From an uncultured Clostridia bacterium (GTDB lineage Bacteria > Bacillota > Clostridia > Monoglobales > Monoglobaceae): a stretch of 5,708 nt of DNA. The stretch lies in NCBI GenBank assembly GCA_945878965.1, contig CAMCUJ010000107.1, forward strand, positions 1 to 5,708, read 5' to 3'. A program made the translations under genes and the position numbers. Shown here piece after piece: positions 1 through 5,708 of this stretch (its first letter is position 1; each line of letters starts with the position of its first letter). The notes under the pieces are model-generated. The model had not been told where the DNA came from. It saw only the letters and a list, made by a program, of their open reading frames with translations, and searched no databases.

Positions 1-25
1 TACCTTTTTCCCACCGAAAACGTTG

Positions 26-49
26 AATAACGGCGCTCTGCGCCTTATT
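26..49 (-). terminator. Candidate terminator hairpin downstream of ytaF
   Basis: Bases 26-36 (AATAACGGCGC) pair with 40-49 (GCGCCTTATT) as a 10-bp stem with one bulged C at 31 and a 3-nt loop. Beyond a G·G mismatch two more pairs can form. It lies about 30 bp past the ytaF stop. Read on the minus strand it is followed by CAACGTTTTC, so the T run is short and displaced, which makes it a weak intrinsic terminator. The rest of 1-78 is GC-rich, with a GCTGCC doublet at 54-65, and shows no gene. Confidence 0.35.
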
Positions 50-78
50 GAAAGCTGCCGCTGCCGCAATTATGTATT

Positions 79-726
79 TTACGCCAGCCTTGTGAATGCG
101 ATTAAAATAAGAATCAGCGGCGGAAGATACAATGCAAATTTTTCATATATGCCGCAGCGGTTAATTATACGGTTTCCAAGCCGTTCACCGATATACATAA
201 ACGTAAATTGAAAAACCGAGATAAGTATCGGAATTAAAATTCCTGTGCTGCTTTCGGAAAAGCCCATACAGGCACAAAGTGAGTCCAGCGAAAGCGATGC
301 TCCTATGCATAATGCTTCTTTGAATTCTATAACCTCCGAATTATCAGCATCACCCTTAAGCGGCTCCTTTATAATTGTAATGGTCAGTCCTGCCCATTTA
401 ATGAACATTGAAAATATCTTTTTATGGTCAATATTTTCCTTAACAGGCTTTGAATTGTTTTTATTTCTTGATGGTATAAGCATTGAAACAGCTAAAAGAG
501 TAAGCATTAAAAAGCTGATTATCTTAATATAAAAATCCGATATAACCATACTTAAAATACTGCCCAAGTAAAGCGAAAACAGCGATATAATAAAGGTTAT
601 AAAGCTCATTGTAAGCTTTGACAAAAGCGGTATTTTAATATTTTTAATTCCGTATGACGCCGATATCCCAAGCGAATCAAGAGATAAAGAAAACGCAAGC
701 AGAATTGCACATATAAGGTTGTTCAT
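79..726 (-). CDS. ytaF: Sporulation membrane protein YtaF (MntP-related)
   Basis: This is a 215-residue, very hydrophobic polytopic membrane protein with about six membrane segments. The protein has an internal duplication: SLSLDSLG at residues 13-20 and SLSLDSLC at 144-151 place one Asp (D17, D148) in equivalent helices, the arrangement known from the MntP manganese-exporter family. Between the halves lies a soluble loop (about 86-105) and then the segment IIKEPLKGDADNSEVIEFKEAL (split here by residues 118-139), which matches the P-x-x-x-D-x-D-x-S acidic stretch typical of YtaF rather than MntP. Length agrees with YtaF (about 200-215). The ATG at 726 is preceded by GGCGGTGAT (complement of 733-741), an eight-of-nine match to the anti-Shine-Dalgarno complement GGAGGTGAT, 6 nt away. 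It ends in TAA. The family is associated with endospore formers; its transported ion, if any, is not established from sequence. It is divergent from the Ca2+ ATPase. Confidence 0.88.
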   Translation of the reverse strand: MNNLICAILLAFSLSLDSLGISASYGIKNIKIPLLSKLTMSFITFIISLFSLYLGSILSMVISDFYIKIISFLMLTLLAVSMLIPSRNKNNSKPVKENIDHKKIFSMFIKWAGLTITIIKEPLKGDADNSEVIEFKEALCIGASLSLDSLCACMGFSESSTGILIPILISVFQFTFMYIGERLGNRIINRCGIYEKFALYLPPLILILIAFTRLA

Positions 727-750
727 AATTTCATCACCGCCTCTGTATAA

Positions 751-780
751 ATTATATGAATTATGTCGTTTATCTGTTAC
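751..780 (-). promoter_or_regulatory. Putative ytaF promoter
   Basis: On the minus strand a perfect -10 TATAAT (complement of 751-756) lies 18 bp from a -35-like GTAACA (complement of 775-780; four of six match TTGACA). The leader to the ATG would be only about 20 nt. The -10 can also be read as CATATAAT, which resembles the sporulation sigma-E -10 box, but I see no convincing sigma-E -35 element at the right spacing. Confidence 0.35.
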
Positions 781-790
781 TTTAATCGCA

Positions 791-818
791 AATTATGAAG
801 TGAATTTTAATCATAATT
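791..818. promoter_or_regulatory. Inverted repeat, candidate operator between ytaF and the ATPase
   Basis: AATTATGA (791-798) and TCATAATT (811-818) are perfect 8-bp inverted arms whose centres are 20 bp apart, about two helical turns. The same word occurs again as TCATAATT at 723-730, across the ytaF start, and as AATTATG at 759-765. The right arm overlaps the place where the ATPase -35 should be. The region is AT-rich, so chance is a real alternative. Confidence 0.25.
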
Positions 819-839
819 ACAAACTTGTCCTAATATAAT
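811..839 (+). promoter_or_regulatory. Putative promoter of the Ca2+ ATPase gene
   Basis: A perfect -10 TATAAT is at 834-839. The hexamer 17 bp upstream (TCATAA, 811-816) is a poor -35, so activity may need an activator or be low. Transcription from here would give a leader of about 30 nt, too short for a metal riboswitch of the yybP-ykoY type. Confidence 0.35.
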
Positions 840-877
840 TAAATAAATACTGATGATGATATGCGGAGGGATAACAG

Positions 878-3532
878 ATGCATGAAATACGAGGTCTTAA
901 TCAGACTGAGGCAGAGCAGTCAAGGATAAAATACGGAACTAATGAAATTAAAGGACGAAAAAAAGCGACATTTTGGGACAAGTATTGGGCAAATTTTGAT
1001 GACCCTATTATAAAAATTCTGCTTATTGCACTTGGAATTAATGTATTTTTCACATTCTTAGGTAAAGTGGACTGGTTTGAGTGCTTTGGAATTTTAATCT
1101 CTGTTCTGCTTGCGACCTGCGTAAGCACATTTTCGGAATATAAAAACGAGAATGCATTTCAGAAAATTCAGAGCGAGGCGGAAAATGTCTTATGCAAGGT
1201 CTACAGAAGCGGCAGACTTGAGGAAATAAAGATGAATGATATAGTTGTCGGCGATATGGTGCTTCTTCAAAGCGGAGATATAGTTCCGGCAGACGGCGAG
1301 GTAGTTTCGGGAACTGTAAGAGTTGACCAGTCGGTGCTGAACGGTGAGAGTAAAGAGGTTGAAAAAAGGCACTCTGAGAATAACAAATTCAAAGCCAAGG
1401 GACTTCACGATTTCTGGGATATCGGAACACTGTTCAGAGGGAGTGTTGTATGCTTCGGCGAATGTGTTATGAAATGCGGAAGAATAGGCGATGAAACGGT
1501 TTACGGCAGACTTACAAAGGAAATTCAGAATGAGGACAGAACAAGTCCGCTTACCTTAAAGCTTACGGCTCTTGCAAAAAATATAAGCAGGTTCGGATAT
1601 ATAGGTGCGTTTGCCATAGTTCTTATATATATGTTTCAGCATATTATAATGAATAATAATTTCAATGCAGCAATGATAATGAATTATCTCGGAAACACTC
1701 CGCAGGTAATTTCCGATTTTGTTGAAGGCTTGATTTTAGGAATTATAGTTATAGTTGTAGCGGTTCCCGAGGGACTTCCGCTTATGATAGCAATAGTATG
1801 CTCGCTCAATATGAAGAAAATGATGCGTGACAATGTTCTGGTGAGAAAGCTGATAGGAATTGAAACTGCCGGCGGAATTAATATTTTATTCTCAGATAAA
1901 ACAGGAACTATAACCAAGGGAAAGCTTGAGGTTATAAGCTTTATAAACGGAAGCTGTGAAGCAGTTAAGGAATATTCGCAGCTAAACGAGCCGCTTCGTA
2001 AAATCGTTGGACTTTCAGCGTTCGGAAATACTTCGGCATACGTTTCGGACGATAAAATTCTCGGCGGTAACGCTACCGAAAAGGCAATTCTTGAATATGT
2101 AAGAGAGGATGCGCAGCGGTTTAAAAATACAGAGGTTAAAAGGTTGGTTCCGTTTTCAAGCGAGAGAAAATATTCGGCGGCGGAAATTTCGGGCATGGAT
2201 AAATGTGTACTAATAAAAGGTTCGCCCGAAATAATTCTTGATAAGTGTACAAGATTTTATAATTCGGAGGGCGAGGCTTGCAGTCTTGAAAGGGAAAATA
2301 TATCAAGGCTTAACAGAAAGATTAATGAGATGGCGGAGCGGTCGGTAAGAGTTCTGGCATTTGCGGTATCGGACAAGGAATTCAGTGAAAGCAGTATTAA
2401 TTCAGAGCTTATATTTGTCGGACTTATGGGAATAAACGACGAGATAAGAAGTGAAGTAAATGATGCAATAGATGAGGTTATAAATGCCGGAATACAGGTT
2501 GTTATGATAACGGGCGACAGGCGTGAAACTGCGGTTTCGATTGCAAAGGAATGCGGAATACTCAGAGCTGCGGATGATTTGGTGCTTACATCACAGCAGC
2601 TTCACAAAATGAGCGATGATGAAATAAAGGATATAATTTTAAGGCTCAGAGTTGTTGCAAGAGCCGTCCCAAGTGATAAGAGCCGCCTTGTGAGAATTGC
2701 ACAAGAGCTTAATCTGGTTGTAGGAATGACAGGCGACGGTGTGAATGACGCTCCGGCGCTCAAGGCGGCGGATGTCGGTTTTGCTATGGGCAGCGGTACA
2801 GATGTTGCAAAGGAGTCGGGAGATATAGTTATTATGGACGATAACTTTGACTCGATAAGAAAAGCGGTTTTATACGGCAGAACAATTTACAAAAGTATTC
2901 AGAAATTTGTAATGTTCCAGCTCACAATAAATATAGCGGCAGTGGCGGTTTCGCTGCTCGGACCTATTATGAAATTTGAAAAGCCTCTTGATATAACCCA
3001 GATGCTGTGGATAAACCTTGTAATGGATACGCTTGCGGCGATTGCGTTCGGCGGTGAGCCTGCACTTAGAAAGTATATGAAGGATAAGCCGAGAAGCCGT
3101 GACGAGGATATTATAAGTCCGGCTATGTACAGCGGAATTGTTATAAACAGTTTGTTTATTTGCGTAATAAGTATGTGCTTTTTTATGCTTGAGCCGATAC
3201 ACAGATTTTTCAGAGTTGAAGCTAATGATATATACTTCTATACGGGATACTTTACGTTCTTTTTGTTCTCGTGTATATTCAATGCGTTCAATGCCAGAAC
3301 CGACAGCATTAACCTTATAGAAAACATATCAATAAACAAACAATTCCTGTTTATAATGTTTGGTATTTGTATTGTTCAGATACTTATGACATACTTCGGC
3401 GGAGCAATCTTGAGAACGGCAGGGCTTAACGTAAAGGAATGGATATTTGTTTTGTTTGCAGCGGTTCTTATAATTCCGGCGGATATGATAAGAAAGTATC
3501 TGCTGAGAAGATTAGGGAAAAACAACGATTAA
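878..3532 (+). CDS. PMCA-type calcium-translocating P-type ATPase
   Basis: An 884-residue P2B-like ATPase expected to pump Ca2+ out of the cytoplasm at the cell membrane. Order of parts: N-terminal cation-ATPase segment (about 1-40), M1-M2 (44-85), actuator domain (about 100-225), M3-M4 (239-310), phosphorylation and nucleotide domains (about 335-660), M5-M10 (676-872). Visible motifs: actuator loop NGES at 155-158 (usual TGES, Thr replaced by Asn), M4 PEGLP at 297-301, phosphorylated D340 in SDKTGT, nucleotide-site KGSPE at 447-451, TGD at 545-547, and hinge TGDGVNDAPALKAADVG from 618. M5 FQLTINIAAV (N685) and M6 WINLVMDTLA (N713, D717) resemble the PMCA Ca2+ site; M5 lacks the second-site acidic residue of SERCA, which suggests one Ca2+ per cycle. 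No calmodulin tail. Start: GGAGGG at 865-870, 7 nt before the ATG; no other Met before residue 119. Intact, ends in TAA. Specificity for Ca2+ is by family; Mn2+ cannot be excluded. Confidence 0.93.
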   Translation: MHEIRGLNQTEAEQSRIKYGTNEIKGRKKATFWDKYWANFDDPIIKILLIALGINVFFTFLGKVDWFECFGILISVLLATCVSTFSEYKNENAFQKIQSEAENVLCKVYRSGRLEEIKMNDIVVGDMVLLQSGDIVPADGEVVSGTVRVDQSVLNGESKEVEKRHSENNKFKAKGLHDFWDIGTLFRGSVVCFGECVMKCGRIGDETVYGRLTKEIQNEDRTSPLTLKLTALAKNISRFGYIGAFAIVLIYMFQHIIMNNNFNAAMIMNYLGNTPQVISDFVEGLILGIIVIVVAVPEGLPLMIAIVCSLNMKKMMRDNVLVRKLIGIETAGGINILFSDKTGTITKGKLEVISFINGSCEAVKEYSQLNEPLRKIVGLSAFGNTSAYVSDDKILGGNATEKAILEYVREDAQRFKNTEVKRLVPFSSERKYSAAEISGMDKCVLIKGSPEIILDKCTRFYNSEGEACSLERENISRLNRKINEMAERSVRVLAFAVSDKEFSESSINSELIFVGLMGINDEIRSEVNDAIDEVINAGIQVVMITGDRRETAVSIAKECGILRAADDLVLTSQQLHKMSDDEIKDIILRLRVVARAVPSDKSRLVRIAQELNLVVGMTGDGVNDAPALKAADVGFAMGSGTDVAKESGDIVIMDDNFDSIRKAVLYGRTIYKSIQKFVMFQLTINIAAVAVSLLGPIMKFEKPLDITQMLWINLVMDTLAAIAFGGEPALRKYMKDKPRSRDEDIISPAMYSGIVINSLFICVISMCFFMLEPIHRFFRVEANDIYFYTGYFTFFLFSCIFNAFNARTDSINLIENISINKQFLFIMFGICIVQILMTYFGGAILRTAGLNVKEWIFVLFAAVLIIPADMIRKYLLRRLGKNND

Positions 3533-3543
3533 TTCTGATTGTA

Positions 3544-3562
3544 AAAAAAGCAGAACTTTTTT
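3544..3562 (+). terminator. Weak candidate terminator after the ATPase
   Basis: AAAAAAG (3544-3550) can pair with CTTTTTT (3556-3562) around a CAGAA loop; alternatively TTCTG (3533-3537) pairs with CAGAA (3551-3555) and is followed by CTTTTTT. Both stems are short and AT-dominated, so termination here would be weak. It is the only candidate between the ATPase stop and the next promoter. Confidence 0.25.
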
Positions 3563-3596
3563 GGTTAAATTGACGAAATATAATTTGATAAATTTG

Positions 3597-3631
3597 TTGA
3601 CGATTTAATGAAATTATATTAAAATATAATT
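3597..3631 (+). promoter_or_regulatory. Promoter of the isomerase-family gene with overlapping palindrome
   Basis: A -35 TTGACG (3597-3602, five of six) lies 17 bp from a -10 TAAAAT (3620-3625, five of six); a perfect TATAAT at 3625-3630 is at a less favourable 22-bp spacing. A palindrome with 9-bp perfect arms (AATTATATT 3612-3620, AATATAATT 3623-3631) and a 2-bp centre covers the -10, as a repressor operator would. The leader would be about 105 nt, around 20% GC, with no evident folded structure. The surrounding 3541-3720 is about 18% GC by hand count. Confidence 0.5.
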
Positions 3632-3742
3632 ATATAGTGCTTTAAGATAGGAAGATGTATTAAATTGTAAAATAAATCTGAAAATTAAAGCAGAAAAATA
3701 TTAAATAATAAGAAAAAGTATAAATTACGGAGGTAAGAAGAA

Positions 3743-5140
3743 ATGAGTAATATTCCTGAAGTAAAGCTTGGTATAGTTGCGGTAAGCCGTGACTGCTTTC
3801 CTATAGAGCTTAGCCAGAAGAGAAGAGCGGCAATAGTTGCTGCCTGTAAGGCTAAGAACGTAGAAATTTATGAGGCAAAGACTACAATTGAGAATGATGT
3901 CGATACAATGAAGGCTCTTGAAGAAATTAAGGGAGCGGGCGTAAATGCATTGGTAGTATTCCTTGGCAACTTTGGTCCTGAGGGTCCTGAAACAATGCTT
4001 ATACAGAAATTCGGCGGACCTGCAATGGTAGTTGCGGCAGCTGAGGAAACACAAAATGACTTAATAGACGGCAGAGGAGATGCTTACTGCGGTATGCTTA
4101 ACGCGTCATACAGCTTAGGCTTAAGAAATACGAAGGCATACATTCCCGAGTATCCTGTAGGTTTACCTGATGAAATAGCTGATATGATTGCAGAGTTTGA
4201 GAACATTGCACGTCCTATAATCGGACTTAGCAGTCTTAAGGTTATATCATTCGGACCTCGTCCGTTTGACTTCTTAGCATGTAATGCACCGATTAAGCCT
4301 TTATTTGATTTAGGCATAGAGATACAGGAAAATTCAGAGCTTGACCTACTTGCATCATTCAATGCACATAAGGATGATGAGAGAATTCCGGGAGTTATAA
4401 AGGAGATGGAGGCTGAGCTTGGAGAGGGAAATAAGTATCCGGGTATTCTTCCGAAGCTTGCACAGTATGAGATTACACTTCTTGACTGGATGGAAGCTAA
4501 CAAGGGTGCTTGTGATTATGTTGTATTTGCAAACAAGTGCTGGCCGGCATTCCAGACACAGTTCGGATTCTGTCCATGTTATGTAAATTCAAGACTTGTT
4601 GCAAAGGGCATTCCTGTTGCATGTGAGACTGATATTTACGGTGCTGTTACAGAATACATAATTGCTTGTACTACAGGAATGGTTCCTACACTTCTTGATA
4701 TTAACAATTCGGTACCGAAGGATATGTTTGAGTCTAACCCTGACAAGTTTAAGAATTACAAGCTTACAGATACATTTATGGGATTCCACTGCGGAAATAC
4801 ACCTGCTGAAATGCTTAAGGATTATGCGCTTAAGTATCAGCTTATTCAGAAGAGATGTCTTGAGCCTGAGCTTCCTGAGCCGGACGTATCAAGAGGTACA
4901 CTTGAGGGTGCAATTAAGGCAGGAGATGTTACATTATTCAGACTTCAGAGTACAGCTGACTGTAAGCTACAGTGCTACATTGCGAATGCTGAAATTATTG
5001 ATGTTGACCCTAAGTCATTTGGCGGTATTGCGGTATTTGGCGTTGAGGAGATGGGAAGATTCTACCGTCATGTTCTTATCGGTAAGAGATATCCTCATCA
5101 TGCAGGTGTTGCATTCAAGCATTCGGGCAAGGAGTTATAA
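3743..5140 (+). CDS. L-fucose/L-arabinose isomerase-family protein, cut short by an in-frame stop
   Basis: Encodes 465 residues of a cytoplasmic metal-dependent ketol-isomerase-like protein (L-fucose/L-arabinose isomerase superfamily; aldose-ketose interconversion is the family reaction). The N-terminal part has Rossmann-like segments (VKLGIVAVSRDCFP from 7, ALVVFLGNFGPEGPE from 69), then GRGDAYCGMLNASYSLGLR (110-128), ISFGPRPFDFLACNAPIK (168-185), and FANKCWPAFQTQFGFCPCYV (262-281). Candidate metal ligands by analogy with FucI are E295 (CETDIYG), D319 (LLDINNS) and a His in PHHAGVAFKH (451-460); this mapping is inferred. RBS GGAGGT at 3729-3734, 8 nt before the ATG, is strong. The TAA at 5138-5140 cuts the protein 28 codons early: the same frame continues with a recognisable family C-terminus. 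No kinase, aldolase or transporter is in view, so the sugar substrate is unknown. Could be a functional short protein, a nonsense allele, or a sequencing error. Confidence 0.85.
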   Translation: MSNIPEVKLGIVAVSRDCFPIELSQKRRAAIVAACKAKNVEIYEAKTTIENDVDTMKALEEIKGAGVNALVVFLGNFGPEGPETMLIQKFGGPAMVVAAAEETQNDLIDGRGDAYCGMLNASYSLGLRNTKAYIPEYPVGLPDEIADMIAEFENIARPIIGLSSLKVISFGPRPFDFLACNAPIKPLFDLGIEIQENSELDLLASFNAHKDDERIPGVIKEMEAELGEGNKYPGILPKLAQYEITLLDWMEANKGACDYVVFANKCWPAFQTQFGFCPCYVNSRLVAKGIPVACETDIYGAVTEYIIACTTGMVPTLLDINNSVPKDMFESNPDKFKNYKLTDTFMGFHCGNTPAEMLKDYALKYQLIQKRCLEPELPEPDVSRGTLEGAIKAGDVTLFRLQSTADCKLQCYIANAEIIDVDPKSFGGIAVFGVEEMGRFYRHVLIGKRYPHHAGVAFKHSGKEL

Positions 5141-5227
5141 AGTGTTATGAAGCTTCTTGGAATTGAAGATGTTTCATTCAATCAGCCAAAGGGTATGCTT
5201 TATAAGGATGAAAACCCATTCGCATAG
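5138..5227 (+). pseudogene. Displaced in-frame C-terminus of the isomerase gene
   Basis: After the TAA (5138-5140) the same frame stays open for 28 codons to a TAG at 5225-5227 and reads SVMKLLGIEDV followed by SFNQPKGMLYKDENPFA. From memory this is how intact family members end (a Tyr after GK-x-L, then a KLLG(V/I)ED helix, then NQP-x-GMLY...ENPFA). Restoring the stop to Tyr (one base, TAA to TAT or TAC) would give a 494-residue protein. An ATG at 5147 with AAGGAG at 5129-5134, 12 nt upstream, could also restart translation to give a 26-residue C-terminal peptide; that is speculative. Confidence 0.75.
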
Positions 5228-5425
5228 TGCCTGAGGCACATCATCACACGAAAAACAGGACTTGGAGCAAAACCGCTCCAAGTCCTGTTTTGACGGTGGT
5301 CGCGTTACATTTCTCGCCTGTCGGCGGCAAATGAAGCATTATCGGTCGACTAATGTCAACGAACGTGACGGCGAGGAAGCGAATTCGGGCAGGGCGATGT
5401 GTCTAAAGCACCTCCGCAAAACAAC
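5228..5425. repeat. GC-rich repeat-like intergenic element between convergent genes
   Basis: This stretch fills exactly the space between the isomerase reading frame and the conserved end of folC. By hand count 5291-5430 is about 56% GC, far above its surroundings. It contains a short hairpin (GTGCC 5227-5231, GGCAC 5235-5239), a perfect 17-bp hairpin (5252-5291), an imperfect inverted pair (TCTCGCCTGTC near 5312-5322 with GACGGCGAGGA 5367-5377) and a GTCGAC site at 5345-5350. The folC frame runs into it and ends there. Compositional contrast, dense structure and position suggest a small non-coding repeat or MITE-like element; copy number cannot be seen in one window, and the edges are approximate. 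Confidence 0.45.
5252..5291. terminator. Perfect 17-bp hairpin, likely bidirectional terminator
   Basis: AAAACAGGACTTGGAGC (5252-5268) pairs without mismatch with GCTCCAAGTCCTGTTTT (5275-5291) around a 6-nt loop AAAACC. The stem has a GC-rich core and ends in TTTT on the plus strand and TTTTT on the minus strand, so it can stop transcripts from both the isomerase gene and folC. The lower stem itself contains the A and T runs, a common form for terminators shared by convergent genes. Confidence 0.75.
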
Positions 5426-5708
5426 CCCGCAAGATAGAGCGAACCGCAGATTAAAATTGAATCCACATCTTTTTCTGAATTATATAATTCCATAGCCTTT
5501 TTGACAGAATTCTTCTCGTTTTCACATATATAAGCCTTAATGCCGTAATCTTCCGCAAACCTTGCTAAAACATTTGAATTTACGGCAAGCGGTGAAAAGC
5601 TGTCAATGAATATTGCGTGCTTTGCAATCCTTAAAAGATTGATGAGTGTTGCCTCAAAGTCCTTGGTTGAAAGCATTCCGCAGATTAAAACAGGCGATAA
5701 ATCCGCTT
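5356..5708 (-). CDS. folC: Folylpolyglutamate synthase / dihydrofolate synthase, C-terminal part (5' end outside window)
   Basis: The frame is open from the right window edge (first full codon 5706-5704) and gives 116 residues of the C-terminal ligase domain. It starts ADLSPVLICGMLSTKDFEA, matching the FolC 'GML-x-DKD' strand and helix; further on are the Ser-Pro segment IDSFSPLAVNS, a helix leading to YGIKAYICEN, and the final VDSILICGSLYLAG (the characteristic GSLYL(V/A)G end of FolC). The Met at 5676 lies inside this conserved block and is not the true start. FolC adds glutamates to folates in the cytoplasm and often also makes dihydrofolate; the whole protein is usually about 430 residues, so three quarters are missing here. 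After GSLYLAG the frame continues 22 codons (LFCGGALDTSPCPNS...RRHVR) to a TGA at 5356-5358; this tail is GC-rich, does not look like FolC and lies in the intergenic element. Convergent with the isomerase gene. Confidence 0.82.
   Translation of the reverse strand, partial: ADLSPVLICGMLSTKDFEATLINLLRIAKHAIFIDSFSPLAVNSNVLARFAEDYGIKAYICENEKNSVKKAMELYNSEKDVDSILICGSLYLAGLFCGGALDTSPCPNSLPRRHVR

Noticed and set aside
23..532. Plus-strand reading frames of 62 and 95 residues opposite ytaF
   Set aside because: Both lie antisense to ytaF, have no RBS and show no recognisable protein features.
727..877. Metal-sensing riboswitch (yybP-ykoY type) ahead of the ATPase or ytaF
   Set aside because: The predicted leaders are only about 20-40 nt on both sides, and no matching stem-loop arrangement is visible.
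1684..2196. 170-residue minus-strand reading frame inside the ATPase gene
   Set aside because: It is antisense to the conserved M4 and phosphorylation region of the ATPase; its openness is explained by the codon bias of the sense gene.
5138..5140. Recoded stop (selenocysteine or pyrrolysine) in the isomerase gene
   Set aside because: The codon is TAA; selenocysteine uses TGA and pyrrolysine TAG. ytaF and the ATPase both end in TAA, so the codon is a normal stop here.
5129..5150. Frameshift near the end of the isomerase gene
   Set aside because: The C-terminal tail is in the same frame as the main body (ATG 5147 is 468 codons after the start), so a nonsense change explains it and no shift is needed.
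4662..5150. 162-residue plus-strand reading frame in another frame of the isomerase gene
   Set aside because: It overlaps the well-supported isomerase frame completely and is a Leu/Ser/Arg-rich shadow without a start site or family resemblance.
5262..5495. 77-residue plus-strand reading frame
   Set aside because: It starts inside the perfect hairpin, crosses the GC-rich element and then lies antisense to folC; it has no RBS and no recognisable domain.
1..5708. CRISPR array, tRNA, rRNA, transposase or phage genes
   Set aside because: No spaced direct repeats, tRNA-like cloverleaf, rRNA sequence or recombinase motifs were seen on either strand.

Overview
The window looks like a piece of a low-GC Firmicutes chromosome, most likely a gut-type Clostridia (Lachnospiraceae/Oscillospiraceae-like). 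The reasons are a YtaF-type sporulation membrane protein, AT-rich intergenic DNA (about 18% GC by hand count over 3541-3720), strong GGAGG-type ribosome binding sites and the overall protein flavour. The assignment is inferred from gene content, not from a marker gene.

Layout, left to right. (1) 1-78 has no gene, only a GC-rich hairpin that may end the first gene. (2) ytaF, a MntP-related membrane protein, lies on the minus strand (79-726). (3) A 151-bp divergent promoter region (727-877) carries repeated AATTATG(A)/TCATAATT words. (4) A full-length PMCA-type calcium-transporting P-type ATPase lies on the plus strand (878-3532). (5) A very AT-rich 210-bp gap holds a promoter with an overlapping palindrome. 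(6) An L-fucose/L-arabinose isomerase-family gene lies on the plus strand (3743-5140). It is interrupted by an in-frame TAA; the expected last 28 codons follow in the same frame up to a TAG at 5225-5227. (7) A compact GC-rich stretch (about 5228-5425) contains a perfect 17-bp hairpin and looks like an inserted or repeat-like intergenic element. (8) The C-terminal quarter of folC (folylpolyglutamate synthase) lies on the minus strand and runs off the right edge; its last 22 codons read into that GC-rich element.

How they relate. YtaF and the Ca2+ ATPase are divergently transcribed membrane proteins linked to cation handling (YtaF by homology to MntP), so shared control is possible but unproven. 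The isomerase-like gene stands alone with its own promoter, with no sugar kinase, aldolase or transporter in view, so its substrate cannot be assigned. It converges on folC, and the hairpin between them can serve as a two-way terminator.

I see no clear new multi-gene system. The points most worth a second look are the premature TAA in the isomerase gene and the GC-rich element that fills the space between the convergent genes and supplies the folC stop codon.
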